Assembly: GCA_903885895.1 (NCBI GenBank)
Contig: CAISKC010000298.1
Span: forward strand, 1-9,020
Direction of reading: 5' to 3'
Source: an uncultured Legionella sp.
GTDB taxonomy: Bacteria; Pseudomonadota; Gammaproteobacteria; Legionellales; Legionellaceae
DNA: 9,020 nucleotides
Part shown: in pieces, positions 1-6,508 of the stretch
Numbering within the stretch: the stretch's first letter is position 1
How the letters are laid out: each line of letters opens with the position of its first letter
Translations under genes and position numbers: made by a program
The notes under the pieces: generated by a model
Seen by the model: only the letters and a program-made list of their open reading frames with translations
Told to the model about the DNA's origin: nothing
Databases searched by the model: none

Positions 1-61
1 AGCCTAAAGCACAATCCTAGGCTTCGAGACAGCGCTAACGCGCTTCCTCAGCCCGAACGGG
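1..61. repeat. Cluster of three short hairpins, REP-like intergenic repeat
   Basis: Three perfect inverted repeats lie side by side: AGCCTA (1-6) with TAGGCT (18-23), AGCGC (31-35) with GCGCT (40-44), and CCCG (52-55) with CGGG (58-61). The stretch is GC-richer than the DNA that follows and has no open frame of note. Dense small hairpins in a gene-free gap are typical of REP-like intergenic repeats; copy number elsewhere cannot be judged from this window. The element may continue left of the window edge. The rest of the gap, 62-213, is AT-rich with nothing I can name. Confidence 0.4.
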
Positions 62-213
62 TCATATTATCTATGAAATTTTTTTATACATTTTTGTGGG
101 GATACATCAGCTCGCAACGACGGCTTTACATATCGTACCGTAGAAATATAACGTTCTGCATTAGCTTTCGTGCTTCGTACAAAAGACGTGAATACTGTGT
201 CGGCAACTCACCA

Positions 214-247
214 TTTTAATGCGAATCACATTTGATTCGCATTAAAA
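214..247. repeat. 34-bp perfect palindrome just downstream of putA
   Basis: A 15-base arm TTTTAATGCGAATCA (214-228) is followed by loop CATT (229-232) and the exact reverse complement TGATTCGCATTAAAA (233-247). It begins 15 bases after the putA stop codon, where a transcript-end hairpin is expected. The polarity is wrong for a Rho-independent terminator on either strand, because the T tract precedes the stem and the A tract follows it. It may still form a 3'-end hairpin that stabilises mRNA, or be a protein-binding site. Confidence 0.6.
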
Positions 248-262
248 AGTTAAACCTCTGCG

Positions 263-3200
263 CTAATCCGGGATCGACATCAAGCTCGCATTCCCACCTG
301 CTGCGGTCGTATCCACCGTCAAGGTTCGTTCTACACACAGGCGCTGTAGATAAAAAGGCCCGCCTGCTTTAGGACCTGTTCCAGATAACCCTTCTCCGCC
401 AAAAGGCTGTAAGCCTACTACCGCACCAATGATATTCCGATTCACATAACAATTGCCTACATGAACTCGTTCCTGAATATAATTAATAGTGGAATTTAAG
501 CGACTATGGATCCCCAACGTTAAGCCGTACCCAGTGTTATTGATTTGCGCAATCACATCATCCAATTGATCACGCTTATAACTGATCACATGTAATACTG
601 GACCAAATACTTCTTTTTCCAAAATACGAATATGATCGATCGCAATAGCCGTAGGCGGCATGAAATAACCAGCATTACAAGCGTTTGGCAACTCGCATTG
701 ATAAATGACGTCATAAGACTGCTCTAAAGATGCCACATGAGCTTGTAGGCCTGCTAAAGCGCCTTTATCAATGACAGGTCCCACATCCGTCGTCAACCAT
801 CGTGGATCGCCCATGCATAATTCACTCATAGCACCTTTTAATAAATCGAGCATCCTCGGATATACTTCTTCTTGAACAAATAAAACTCTTAACGCTGAAC
901 AACGTTGCCCTGCCGAACCAAATGCTGAATTCATCACGTCTAACGTCACTTGCTCTAACAAAGCAGAGGAATCCACAATCATCGCATTTTGACCACCTGT
1001 TTCCGCGATCAAAGGAATAATTTCTTCCCGTGTCGCCAAGCTTTGATGAATACGATTAGCCGTTTGCGTAGAACCCGTAAAAATCACGCCTTTTATCCGT
1101 TTATCCGCCACCAAAGTTGCACCGACTGTCACGCCCGATCCCGGCAACAATTGAACCACTCCAGCGGGAAATCCTGCTTCGAGCATCCATTGAATGGCAT
1201 GAAACGCAATAAGAGGTGTCTGTTCAGCAGGTTTTGCAATCACACAATTACCTGTTACAAGAGCGGCAACGATTTGACCTGTGAAAATAGCTAACGGGAA
1301 ATTCCACGGGCTGATACATAATATCGTCCCTCTAGGATGTAAACTCAACACATTGGTCTCACCTGTATAGCCACGTAGTGAGATAGGTTGTGCTAAAAGT
1401 TGGGTAGCTTGTGCTGCATAATATCGGCAAAAATCAATGGCCTCACGGACTTCACCAATGGCATCCGTCCACGTTTTACCCGCTTCCAGACATAAGATCG
1501 CCAAACACAGAGAACTATTTTCTTCCAATATGTCCGCAAATCGTAATAAACAAGCACTACGTTCCTCAACGCTGCTCTTGCGCCACAATGAAAAAGCTTG
1601 TTCTGCTTCACAGAGCGCGTGCTCAATATCTTCCCCACTAGCAGGCAACACTTTACCAATAATTTGTTTACTTTGCGGCGATTCCACATCCACAAAAGTT
1701 CCCGTTTGAACGATCTGACCACCAACAATAGGAGAAGCCTGCCACGCTGTGGGCTCCATAGCGGCTAAATCTCTTTGCAACAAAGCTCGAACACTGCGAT
1801 CCGACAAATCAATCCCACTGGCATTCAGTCGTTCCGGCAAAAAGATGTCGCGAGGCAATGGAATATTGTGATTAATCTTAGCCAGCAAATCAGCCGAACG
1901 TTGCACAGGATCTTCCACCAAATCTTCGATAGGTGCCGACTCATCCACAATACGGTTCACAAAAGAAGAATTCGCACCATTTTCTAATAATCTGCGAACC
2001 AAATAAGGGAGTAAATCTTCATGGCTGCCAACGGGCGCATAGATCCTGCACGGAATATTGTAACAGTTCTCCGGAACGATTTGCTCATACAACTCCGTCC
2101 CCATGCCATGCAAACATTGGAACTCAAAATCACGATAATCACCTACTAAATTCATGATAACTGCCACAGAATAAGCATTATGAGTGGCAAATTGGGGATA
2201 AATAGCATCCGTCATCGTCAATATTTTTTTCGCACAAGCTTGGAAAGACAAATCAGTAAACACTTTACGAGTAAAAACAGGATAATCGCTCAAACCCTGC
2301 ATTTGGCTTTTCTTAATTTCACTATCCCAATAAGCACCTTTGATCAAACGTACCATGATACGACGATTATTACGGCGCGCTAGATCGGCTAACCAATCCA
2401 ATAAATAAAAAGCACGTTTTTGATACGATTGCACCGCCAAACCAAATCCATGCCACTCTGCCAAACTCGAATCTTCGAATACGCGTTCAATCACATCCAT
2501 AGACAGCTCAAGACGCTCTGATTCCTCCGCATCCACCGTTAAACCGATAGCATGTTGCTTGGCCAGTTGCGCCAATGACAATAATTTAGGCGCCAAGTCT
2601 ACTAAAACTCGCTCACGTTGTGCCTCTTGATAACGCGGATGTAATGCGGACAATTTAATAGAAATACCCGGTTTATCATACATACTGTCAATATTCTTAG
2701 CTTCTGTACCAATCGCTTCAATTGCTGCAGCATACGCTTGAAAATACCGTTCAGCATCCGCATCTGTCAAAGCGGCTTCGCCTAACATGTCATACGAATA
2801 GCGATAACCCTGCTCTTCTTTTTTCTTAGCCCGTTTGAGCGCTTCTTTGATAGTACGTCCCATCACAAACTGCTTGCTCATGATGCGCATCCCTTTTTCA
2901 ACCGCCATACGCACCACGCCTTCACCAGACCGATTTAACACAGTCATCACGGCTTGATTTAGAGGGGTGCTCGCTTTTTCAGGAGATAAAACTGAGCCTG
3001 TCAACATCAACGCCCAAGTCGTCGCATTGACAAAGAATGAATCGCTCTGTCCTTGATGAAGTTTCCAGTCTACTGAAGCAATTTTATCCTTGATCAAGCT
3101 ATTAATCGTCGAATCATCTGGCACTCGCAGTAATGCCTCTGCCAAACACATCAAAGCGATGCCCTCTTCACTCGATAACGAATATTGCGTTAAAAAAGAA

Positions 3201-3403
3201 TCAATACCAACGCTCTTTTTTCGTCCAGAACGCACTGCTTCGACCAAACGCATCGCGGTACTGCGAGTAGCCTGATTCAAACCCGGTTCTAATTGCGCGG
3301 CTTCCAGCAAAGCTGTCACAACTTCCAGCTCTGGTGCACGATAAAATTGATTGATTTTGCCACGTAATCCTTCGGGCAGCTTAAGTTGACGTTTTTCCAA
3401 CAT
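263..3403 (-). CDS. putA: Bifunctional proline dehydrogenase / L-glutamate gamma-semialdehyde dehydrogenase PutA
   Basis: PutA oxidises proline to glutamate in two steps: an FAD-dependent proline dehydrogenase that feeds the quinone pool, then an NAD-dependent P5C dehydrogenase. With the start at 3403 it has 1046 residues. An alpha-helical arm (about 65-150) is followed by the proline dehydrogenase barrel (about 190-500), with IKLSALHP near 250, DAEES at 291, RLIKGAYWDSEIK at 352 and the substrate-binding RRLLEN at 470-475. The aldehyde dehydrogenase (about 566-1026) has SPWNFP near 698, catalytic Glu801 (AETGG) and catalytic Cys835 (GQRCS). The start MLEKRQLKLPE is preferred to an in-frame ATG at 3505 because the extra 34 residues are unlike PutA and a candidate -10 (3436-3441) lies inside them; the ribosome-binding site is weak. 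It lacks both the ribbon-helix-helix domain of trifunctional PutA (about 1320 residues in E. coli) and the extra C-terminal domain of longer forms. Confidence 0.97.
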   Translation of the reverse strand: MLEKRQLKLPEGLRGKINQFYRAPELEVVTALLEAAQLEPGLNQATRSTAMRLVEAVRSGRKKSVGIDSFLTQYSLSSEEGIALMCLAEALLRVPDDSTINSLIKDKIASVDWKLHQGQSDSFFVNATTWALMLTGSVLSPEKASTPLNQAVMTVLNRSGEGVVRMAVEKGMRIMSKQFVMGRTIKEALKRAKKKEEQGYRYSYDMLGEAALTDADAERYFQAYAAAIEAIGTEAKNIDSMYDKPGISIKLSALHPRYQEAQRERVLVDLAPKLLSLAQLAKQHAIGLTVDAEESERLELSMDVIERVFEDSSLAEWHGFGLAVQSYQKRAFYLLDWLADLARRNNRRIMVRLIKGAYWDSEIKKSQMQGLSDYPVFTRKVFTDLSFQACAKKILTMTDAIYPQFATHNAYSVAVIMNLVGDYRDFEFQCLHGMGTELYEQIVPENCYNIPCRIYAPVGSHEDLLPYLVRRLLENGANSSFVNRIVDESAPIEDLVEDPVQRSADLLAKINHNIPLPRDIFLPERLNASGIDLSDRSVRALLQRDLAAMEPTAWQASPIVGGQIVQTGTFVDVESPQSKQIIGKVLPASGEDIEHALCEAEQAFSLWRKSSVEERSACLLRFADILEENSSLCLAILCLEAGKTWTDAIGEVREAIDFCRYYAAQATQLLAQPISLRGYTGETNVLSLHPRGTILCISPWNFPLAIFTGQIVAALVTGNCVIAKPAEQTPLIAFHAIQWMLEAGFPAGVVQLLPGSGVTVGATLVADKRIKGVIFTGSTQTANRIHQSLATREEIIPLIAETGGQNAMIVDSSALLEQVTLDVMNSAFGSAGQRCSALRVLFVQEEVYPRMLDLLKGAMSELCMGDPRWLTTDVGPVIDKGALAGLQAHVASLEQSYDVIYQCELPNACNAGYFMPPTAIAIDHIRILEKEVFGPVLHVISYKRDQLDDVIAQINNTGYGLTLGIHSRLNSTINYIQERVHVGNCYVNRNIIGAVVGLQPFGGEGLSGTGPKAGGPFYLQRLCVERTLTVDTTAAGGNASLMSIPD

Positions 3404-3435
3404 AATTATAGTCTCGCGGGTAAAAAGTTGGGCGA

Positions 3436-3441
3436 AGTATA
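3436..3441 (-). promoter_or_regulatory. Candidate -10 box of putA
   Basis: On the minus strand TATACT lies 32 bases before the putA start at 3403, giving a leader of roughly 25 bases. No good -35 sits at the usual distance, so the promoter would be weak or activator-dependent. If used, it excludes the upstream in-frame ATG at 3505. Confidence 0.3.
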
Positions 3442-3454
3442 GCTTAAAACACAG

Positions 3455-3472
3455 CGAAATAGTACCATTTCG
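3455..3472. promoter_or_regulatory. Near-palindrome over the putA -35 region, possible operator
   Basis: CGAAAT (3455-3460) and ATTTCG (3467-3472) flank AGTACC, so the 18 bases are palindromic around GTAC except for one mismatched pair. It covers the place where the -35 element would lie for the candidate -10 at 3436-3441. This PutA cannot repress itself because it lacks a DNA-binding domain, so an external regulator may bind here. This is inference from position and symmetry only. Confidence 0.25.
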
Positions 3473-3543
3473 TCTTAATGGGCTTGACATCCACTCAAAC
3501 CACAAGTGCTGCCATTTTAATCATCTACAATGCCTTTTTTGAA

Positions 3544-3572
3544 TTTACTTCACACCCGTTTTCTGGTATAAT
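3544..3572 (+). promoter_or_regulatory. Extended -10 promoter of the L,D-transpeptidase-like gene
   Basis: TTTACT (3544-3549) is followed after 17 bases by a perfect TATAAT (3567-3572), preceded by TGG to give an extended -10. Transcription would begin near 3579, leaving a leader of about 25 bases. A GGAG ribosome-binding site (3596-3599) lies 4 bases before the ATG at 3604. Confidence 0.6.
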
Positions 3573-3603
3573 TACTTGATATTTCAAACAATAATGGAGC
3601 GTT

Positions 3604-4281
3604 ATGCGGTCTTACCTTTCGTTATTTGCGTTGGCTTTTTTGACAGCAAATCTCATCACAAATTCCACCAGTTTTGCGACTTCTTTTGACGTAAATGCTA
3701 AAACAAACTCATTAGGTCCCAAAGCACCACAATTAAACCGTTCCGTATTGCAACTTGCTTTATCTGCTTATCAAAAAGCACAAGTCAAAGGTGACGTTAA
3801 AAAGCCATTACTGGCTGTTATTGATTATTCATTACCTTCTTCTAAGCAACGATTGTGGATTTTCGATCTACGTCGCAATCGTTTACTGTATAACACGTAC
3901 GTTGCGCATGGTGTCAATTCTGGCGATGTGACACCCAGTCATTTTTCTAATCAAGCGTCGAGCAGAGCCAGCAGTATTGGCACGTATGTGACACAAAGCA
4001 CTTATACGGGCTCAAATGGATTATCTTTGAATTTGAAGGGTTTGGAGAAAGGCTTTAATGATAACGCCTATAACCGTCGTGTGGTCATGCATGGTGCTTG
4101 GTATGTTGATCCCAATTTTATCCGAAAATCAGGCCGCGCCGGCCGTAGTTGGGGATGTCCTTCTATTAGCCAAGCGCTAGCAAAACCTGTTATCAATCTG
4201 TTGAAAGGCGGATCTGTGTTATTTGCTTACTATCCAGATAGAAACTATCTCAGACAATCTCACTACGCACATATCGCGTAA
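3604..4281 (+). CDS. Exported murein L,D-transpeptidase catalytic-domain protein (YkuD-like)
   Basis: This 225-residue protein is predicted to be exported and to act on peptidoglycan in the periplasm. Residues 1-25 form a Sec signal peptide: a short basic start, a hydrophobic core LFALAFLTANLI, and a likely cut after Ala25 (SFA-TS). The mature part has the YkuD-type catalytic signature, with HGA at 163-165 and SWGCPSI at 182-188, where Cys185 is the expected nucleophile and His163 its partner. It resembles the family usually annotated as 'murein L,D-transpeptidase catalytic domain family protein', whose members are of similar size and carry no LysM or other wall-binding domain. The exact reaction (3-3 crosslinking, lipoprotein attachment or trimming) cannot be read from sequence. 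It is a single-gene unit with its own promoter, divergent from putA and convergent with the GH18 gene. The catalytic residues are intact. Confidence 0.88.
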   Translation: MRSYLSLFALAFLTANLITNSTSFATSFDVNAKTNSLGPKAPQLNRSVLQLALSAYQKAQVKGDVKKPLLAVIDYSLPSSKQRLWIFDLRRNRLLYNTYVAHGVNSGDVTPSHFSNQASSRASSIGTYVTQSTYTGSNGLSLNLKGLEKGFNDNAYNRRVVMHGAWYVDPNFIRKSGRAGRSWGCPSISQALAKPVINLLKGGSVLFAYYPDRNYLRQSHYAHIA

Positions 4282-4289
4282 TACAATGA

Positions 4290-4322
4290 CACGTCATCCC
4301 GAGCACAGCAAAGGATGACGTG
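4290..4322. repeat. REP-like hairpin between two convergent genes
   Basis: CACGTCATCC (4290-4299) pairs perfectly with GGATGACGTG (4313-4322) around a 13-base loop. It fills most of the 46-base gap between the convergent transpeptidase-like and GH18 genes. The GTCATCCCGAGC wording is common in dispersed intergenic repeats of proteobacteria. No strong T tract follows on either strand, so it is not a textbook Rho-independent terminator, though it could help end or stabilise both transcripts. Confidence 0.55.
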
Positions 4323-4327
4323 ACAAC

Positions 4328-5488
4328 CTACTCACACCGCCCAAATTTAACACAGTCTCTCAATGATCGCGCAAAACGGTAATGATTGTCTTGGTCATAA
4401 GACAGCTCCCATTCAAACACCCCACCAAAATTAGGGTATGGCCTAGGCGCAACATAATTACGACAACTGTTTCTACCAGGTGTAGCAGTCCGCAAGCATT
4501 TAATAGCTCGCTTCACTGTCTGCGTCACCGCAGCAGGCACACCATCGCTGACACCACGCTGATTCGCAGCCGGAAAGCCTAAAACCACTTGTGCCGGATC
4601 TAAATAACTGCTGTAGGGCTGGAATCCTGTTGCACGCCCAGCACGATTTTTTGATGGCCAGTTTTCTAGCAAATCAGTTGCCATAGCAACATAAGCATCC
4701 GGATTATTAGGATCATCCAAACCATAAGACAAACCGTCAATCCCTTTATAAGCATCAGAGTTGTATAATTGAATCCCCACCCAAGTCAAAATAGGTGCCG
4801 TTTGCATCACCAAAGCCGCATAATTGCCCGCATCACCTTGAAAATTCTGCGTTGCAGCAATATTAACCATCTGGGGTGCTAACGTTAATAATACCTCTGG
4901 ATGCTTACGATGAATTTCTTGCATAGCCCGAGCTAACACAGCAATATCACCCGTCGGTTGAGTAAAGTTACCTGAGTCCGATAATCCGTGCTCGATGTGG
5001 ATGTCAAACCCGTCAAATTGATACTGACGCATCATATCTTCCATAGAGTCTACAAACTCTTCAACAAAGCATTCTGGATCGGAAACCTTTGCAAGTACTG
5101 CATGAAAATCAGTCGTTGTATTCACGATGTTTGAGGAATCACCCCCTAATGATAATAATACTTTGATACCGGCAGCATGTAACGATTGGATATAATCCGG
5201 CGTCACCGTAGTGAAAGCAGAGATAATTTGCCCAGGTGTGATGGTACTAAATACACCAAAAGCCACAATAATGTGGGTATAACCTGCCTCCGCTAAATCC
5301 GTAGCAGCCGGCGCGGTCTTCCATCCCGGTACATAAGCAATGATTTTTCCGCCATTATGATTTGGCTGCGACTGTGCAGAGTTTTGCAAGATAGTATCTT
5401 CACCATAATAACTTCCGGCCGGGACACCTTCAGAAAAACAAGTTGCGCTCATCATGAGCATGCCAGTCGCTAACAGTAATTTGTTCAT
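4328..5488 (-). CDS. Exported GH18 chitinase-like protein with altered catalytic motif
   Basis: This 386-residue protein has the glycoside hydrolase family 18 layout after a signal peptide (residues 1 to about 20). A first barrel strand GKIIAYVPGW (47-56) is followed by the SxGG motif LLSLGG (111-116), the catalytic strand FDGFDIHIEHGL (158-169), LTLAPQM (201-207), VGIQLYN (237-243) and a late-barrel Trp in GVFEWELSYD (356-365). Family members cut chitin or related N-acetylglucosamine polymers using DxxDxDxE. Here the Glu166 proton donor and the first two Asp are kept, but the Asp two residues before Glu is His164 (codon CAC, one base from GAC). Activity may therefore be reduced, altered or lost, and a lectin-like role is possible. 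Cysteines at 331, 342, 379 and 385 suggest disulfides in the mature exported protein. GGGTGG precedes the ATG by a few bases. It stands alone between two REP-like elements. Confidence 0.85.
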   Translation of the reverse strand: MNKLLLATGMLMMSATCFSEGVPAGSYYGEDTILQNSAQSQPNHNGGKIIAYVPGWKTAPAATDLAEAGYTHIIVAFGVFSTITPGQIISAFTTVTPDYIQSLHAAGIKVLLSLGGDSSNIVNTTTDFHAVLAKVSDPECFVEEFVDSMEDMMRQYQFDGFDIHIEHGLSDSGNFTQPTGDIAVLARAMQEIHRKHPEVLLTLAPQMVNIAATQNFQGDAGNYAALVMQTAPILTWVGIQLYNSDAYKGIDGLSYGLDDPNNPDAYVAMATDLLENWPSKNRAGRATGFQPYSSYLDPAQVVLGFPAANQRGVSDGVPAAVTQTVKRAIKCLRTATPGRNSCRNYVAPRPYPNFGGVFEWELSYDQDNHYRFARSLRDCVKFGRCE

Positions 5489-5497
5489 AGTCCACCC

Positions 5498-5512
5498 GAA
5501 TGATGATCATTC
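5498..5512. promoter_or_regulatory. Fur-box-like 7-1-7 palindrome before the GH18 gene
   Basis: GAATGAT (5498-5504) and ATCATTC (5506-5512) form a perfect inverted repeat around one base. The central 13 bases match 12 of 13 in the Fur consensus core AATGATAATCATT, and 12 of 19 over the full consensus. The site ends 9 bases before the ATG (5488), next to the ribosome-binding site, where a bound repressor would block expression. I found no clear -35/-10 pair to anchor it, so iron control is an inference. Confidence 0.4.
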
Positions 5513-5583
5513 ATTTAAACTTAGAACAAAATCTTGCTCACCGCAAATGTGTGTGTGGCTATAAATGACTTTAATCGCCGCCG

Positions 5584-5640
5584 TCCCGCGCTTTATGCGC
5601 GGGATCTAGAGATCTAGGGATCTTGCTCAATGCCGGGATA
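5584..5640. repeat. REP-like element with strong GC-rich hairpin
   Basis: TCCCGCGC (5584-5591) and GCGCGGGA (5597-5604) form a perfect 8-bp stem around loop TTTAT. It is followed by a run of overlapping GATC/CTAG words and a second CCGGGAT half-element (5633-5639). This is the usual look of dispersed 'GTCATCCCGCGC' intergenic repeats. It lies between the end of the ankyrin gene (5666) and the start of the GH18 gene (5488) and may separate their transcripts. No T tract directly follows the stem. Confidence 0.55.
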
Positions 5641-5665
5641 AGAAAAAGACGAACTATGCCATGAC

Positions 5666-6244
5666 CTACATAGCACCAAACCTAGCACTAAACTCATCAT
5701 CAACTTCTGAAGACATGCTATCAACAGGCTGCGCTGCAGCCGTTAACAAGCCAATAATAATCTGATATTTATTACGTTCCTCATTATTATTCGCTTGCAA
5801 GATGCCAGCACGCGCATCATCTATAGCTGATCCTACAGTGGCTTGCACTTCTAATAATCGGCTAACAATATTAACATGACCATTATAAGCAGCCCATTCT
5901 ATAAAAGTATCTTCTGTCTCACTATTATGATTAGGATTAGCACCACGCGCTAGCAAGAAATTAAGAATCTCAAGAAGCATGGCTTCATCCCCACCATCAT
6001 ATTCTAAATAAATATGATTGAGAGCAGTATTGCCTCGTTCATCTTCCAAATCAATTGTAGGCTGAGGGTCATGAGCCCACAGTAGCTCGAGCATATCCAT
6101 ATCTGGATTTAATACAGCTTCCATCACTGGGCTCATACCTGACTCATCCTGAAAATCAATCTCTGTGTCTTCTTCGGCTAACAAAGCTGTTATTTCTGCA
6201 ATACTGCCTCTATTTCGAATTGTAATTAATAATTCTTGTGACAC
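5666..6244 (-). CDS. Small ankyrin-repeat protein, possible effector
   Basis: A 192-residue soluble protein with no signal peptide or membrane segment. It has about three degenerate ankyrin repeats: near 33-65 (SGMSPVMEAV, then LELLWAH), 67-106 (RGNTALNHI, then LNFLLARGANPN) and 108-137 (DTFIEWAAYNGHVNIVSRLL). Ankyrin repeats bind other proteins; no enzymatic domain is visible. Residues 174-192 form a polar, acidic tail (SSEVDDEF) ending with a Phe and a Met. In Legionella and Coxiella many ankyrin proteins are type IV effectors with acidic C-terminal signals, so this is a candidate if the host has such a system, but no secretion gene is in view. The start is GTG, chosen because a good AGAGG site lies 7 bases upstream and no nearby in-frame ATG is better. 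The gene is a lone unit flanked by a REP-like element and a palindrome-bearing upstream gap. Confidence 0.8.
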   Translation of the reverse strand: MSQELLITIRNRGSIAEITALLAEEDTEIDFQDESGMSPVMEAVLNPDMDMLELLWAHDPQPTIDLEDERGNTALNHIYLEYDGGDEAMLLEILNFLLARGANPNHNSETEDTFIEWAAYNGHVNIVSRLLEVQATVGSAIDDARAGILQANNNEERNKYQIIIGLLTAAAQPVDSMSSEVDDEFSARFGAM

Positions 6245-6251
6245 GATGATA

Positions 6252-6256
6252 CCTCT
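6252..6256 (-). promoter_or_regulatory. Ribosome-binding site that fixes the GTG start of the ankyrin gene
   Basis: On the minus strand AGAGG is followed by 7 bases and then GTG (6244-6242). Spacing and strength support GTG as the true start. Confidence 0.6.
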
Positions 6257-6291
6257 GCGCTGATAAACATGAAATGAAGGCGCACCATAAC

Positions 6292-6305
6292 ATAACGCGC
6301 GTTAT
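6292..6305. promoter_or_regulatory. Perfect 14-bp palindrome upstream of the ankyrin gene
   Basis: ATAACGCGCGTTAT is its own reverse complement. It lies 48 bases before the GTG start at 6244, in promoter range, within the 264-base gap before the divergently oriented ProQ/FinO gene. No strong promoter could be picked on either strand of this gap. A second small hairpin, GATTGG (6377-6382) with CCAATC (6391-6396), lies further right. Operator function is a guess from symmetry and position. Confidence 0.3.
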
Positions 6306-6508
6306 TAATAAAGTCCGACCATATTTAGAGCATGTTTGAGCTAGATCCTAAACACAAACATCCGGAAGTGTAAACCGATTGGCACATAATCCAATCACCT
6401 ACAGTCTCGGCCAGGTTAAACAGTACAGATAAAAATACCGGAGAAGCTTGTTCCCCCTACCACGTTATGGTAAGTTTGTGCATATGGTTTTACATTCTTA
6501 GTACTACG

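Noticed and set aside
73..216. Small plus-strand open frame of about 48 codons beginning MKFFYTFLWGY
   Set aside because: There is no ribosome-binding site, no recognisable feature, and it ends inside the 214-247 palindrome; it probably arises by chance.
214..247. Rho-independent terminator for putA
   Set aside because: The stem is strong, but the T tract is on the wrong side on both strands, so I list it as a palindrome and not a terminator.
989..1294. 101-codon plus-strand open frame inside putA
   Set aside because: It lies entirely antisense to highly conserved PutA sequence and its translation (many Arg, His, Cys) looks like a shadow. The same applies to the other open frames antisense to, or on the same strand within, putA (1393-2383, 3090-3275).
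3484..3489. Perfect TTGACA on the plus strand
   Set aside because: No acceptable -10 sits 16-18 bases downstream; the better promoter for the plus-strand gene is at 3544-3572.
3404..3505. N-terminal extension of PutA starting at 3505
   Set aside because: The 34 extra residues do not resemble PutA and contain a candidate -10 box; MLEKRQLKLPE fits better as the start.
4382..4582. 66-codon plus-strand open frame inside the GH18 gene
   Set aside because: It is a shadow of the conserved C-terminal barrel on the opposite strand, with no start signals.
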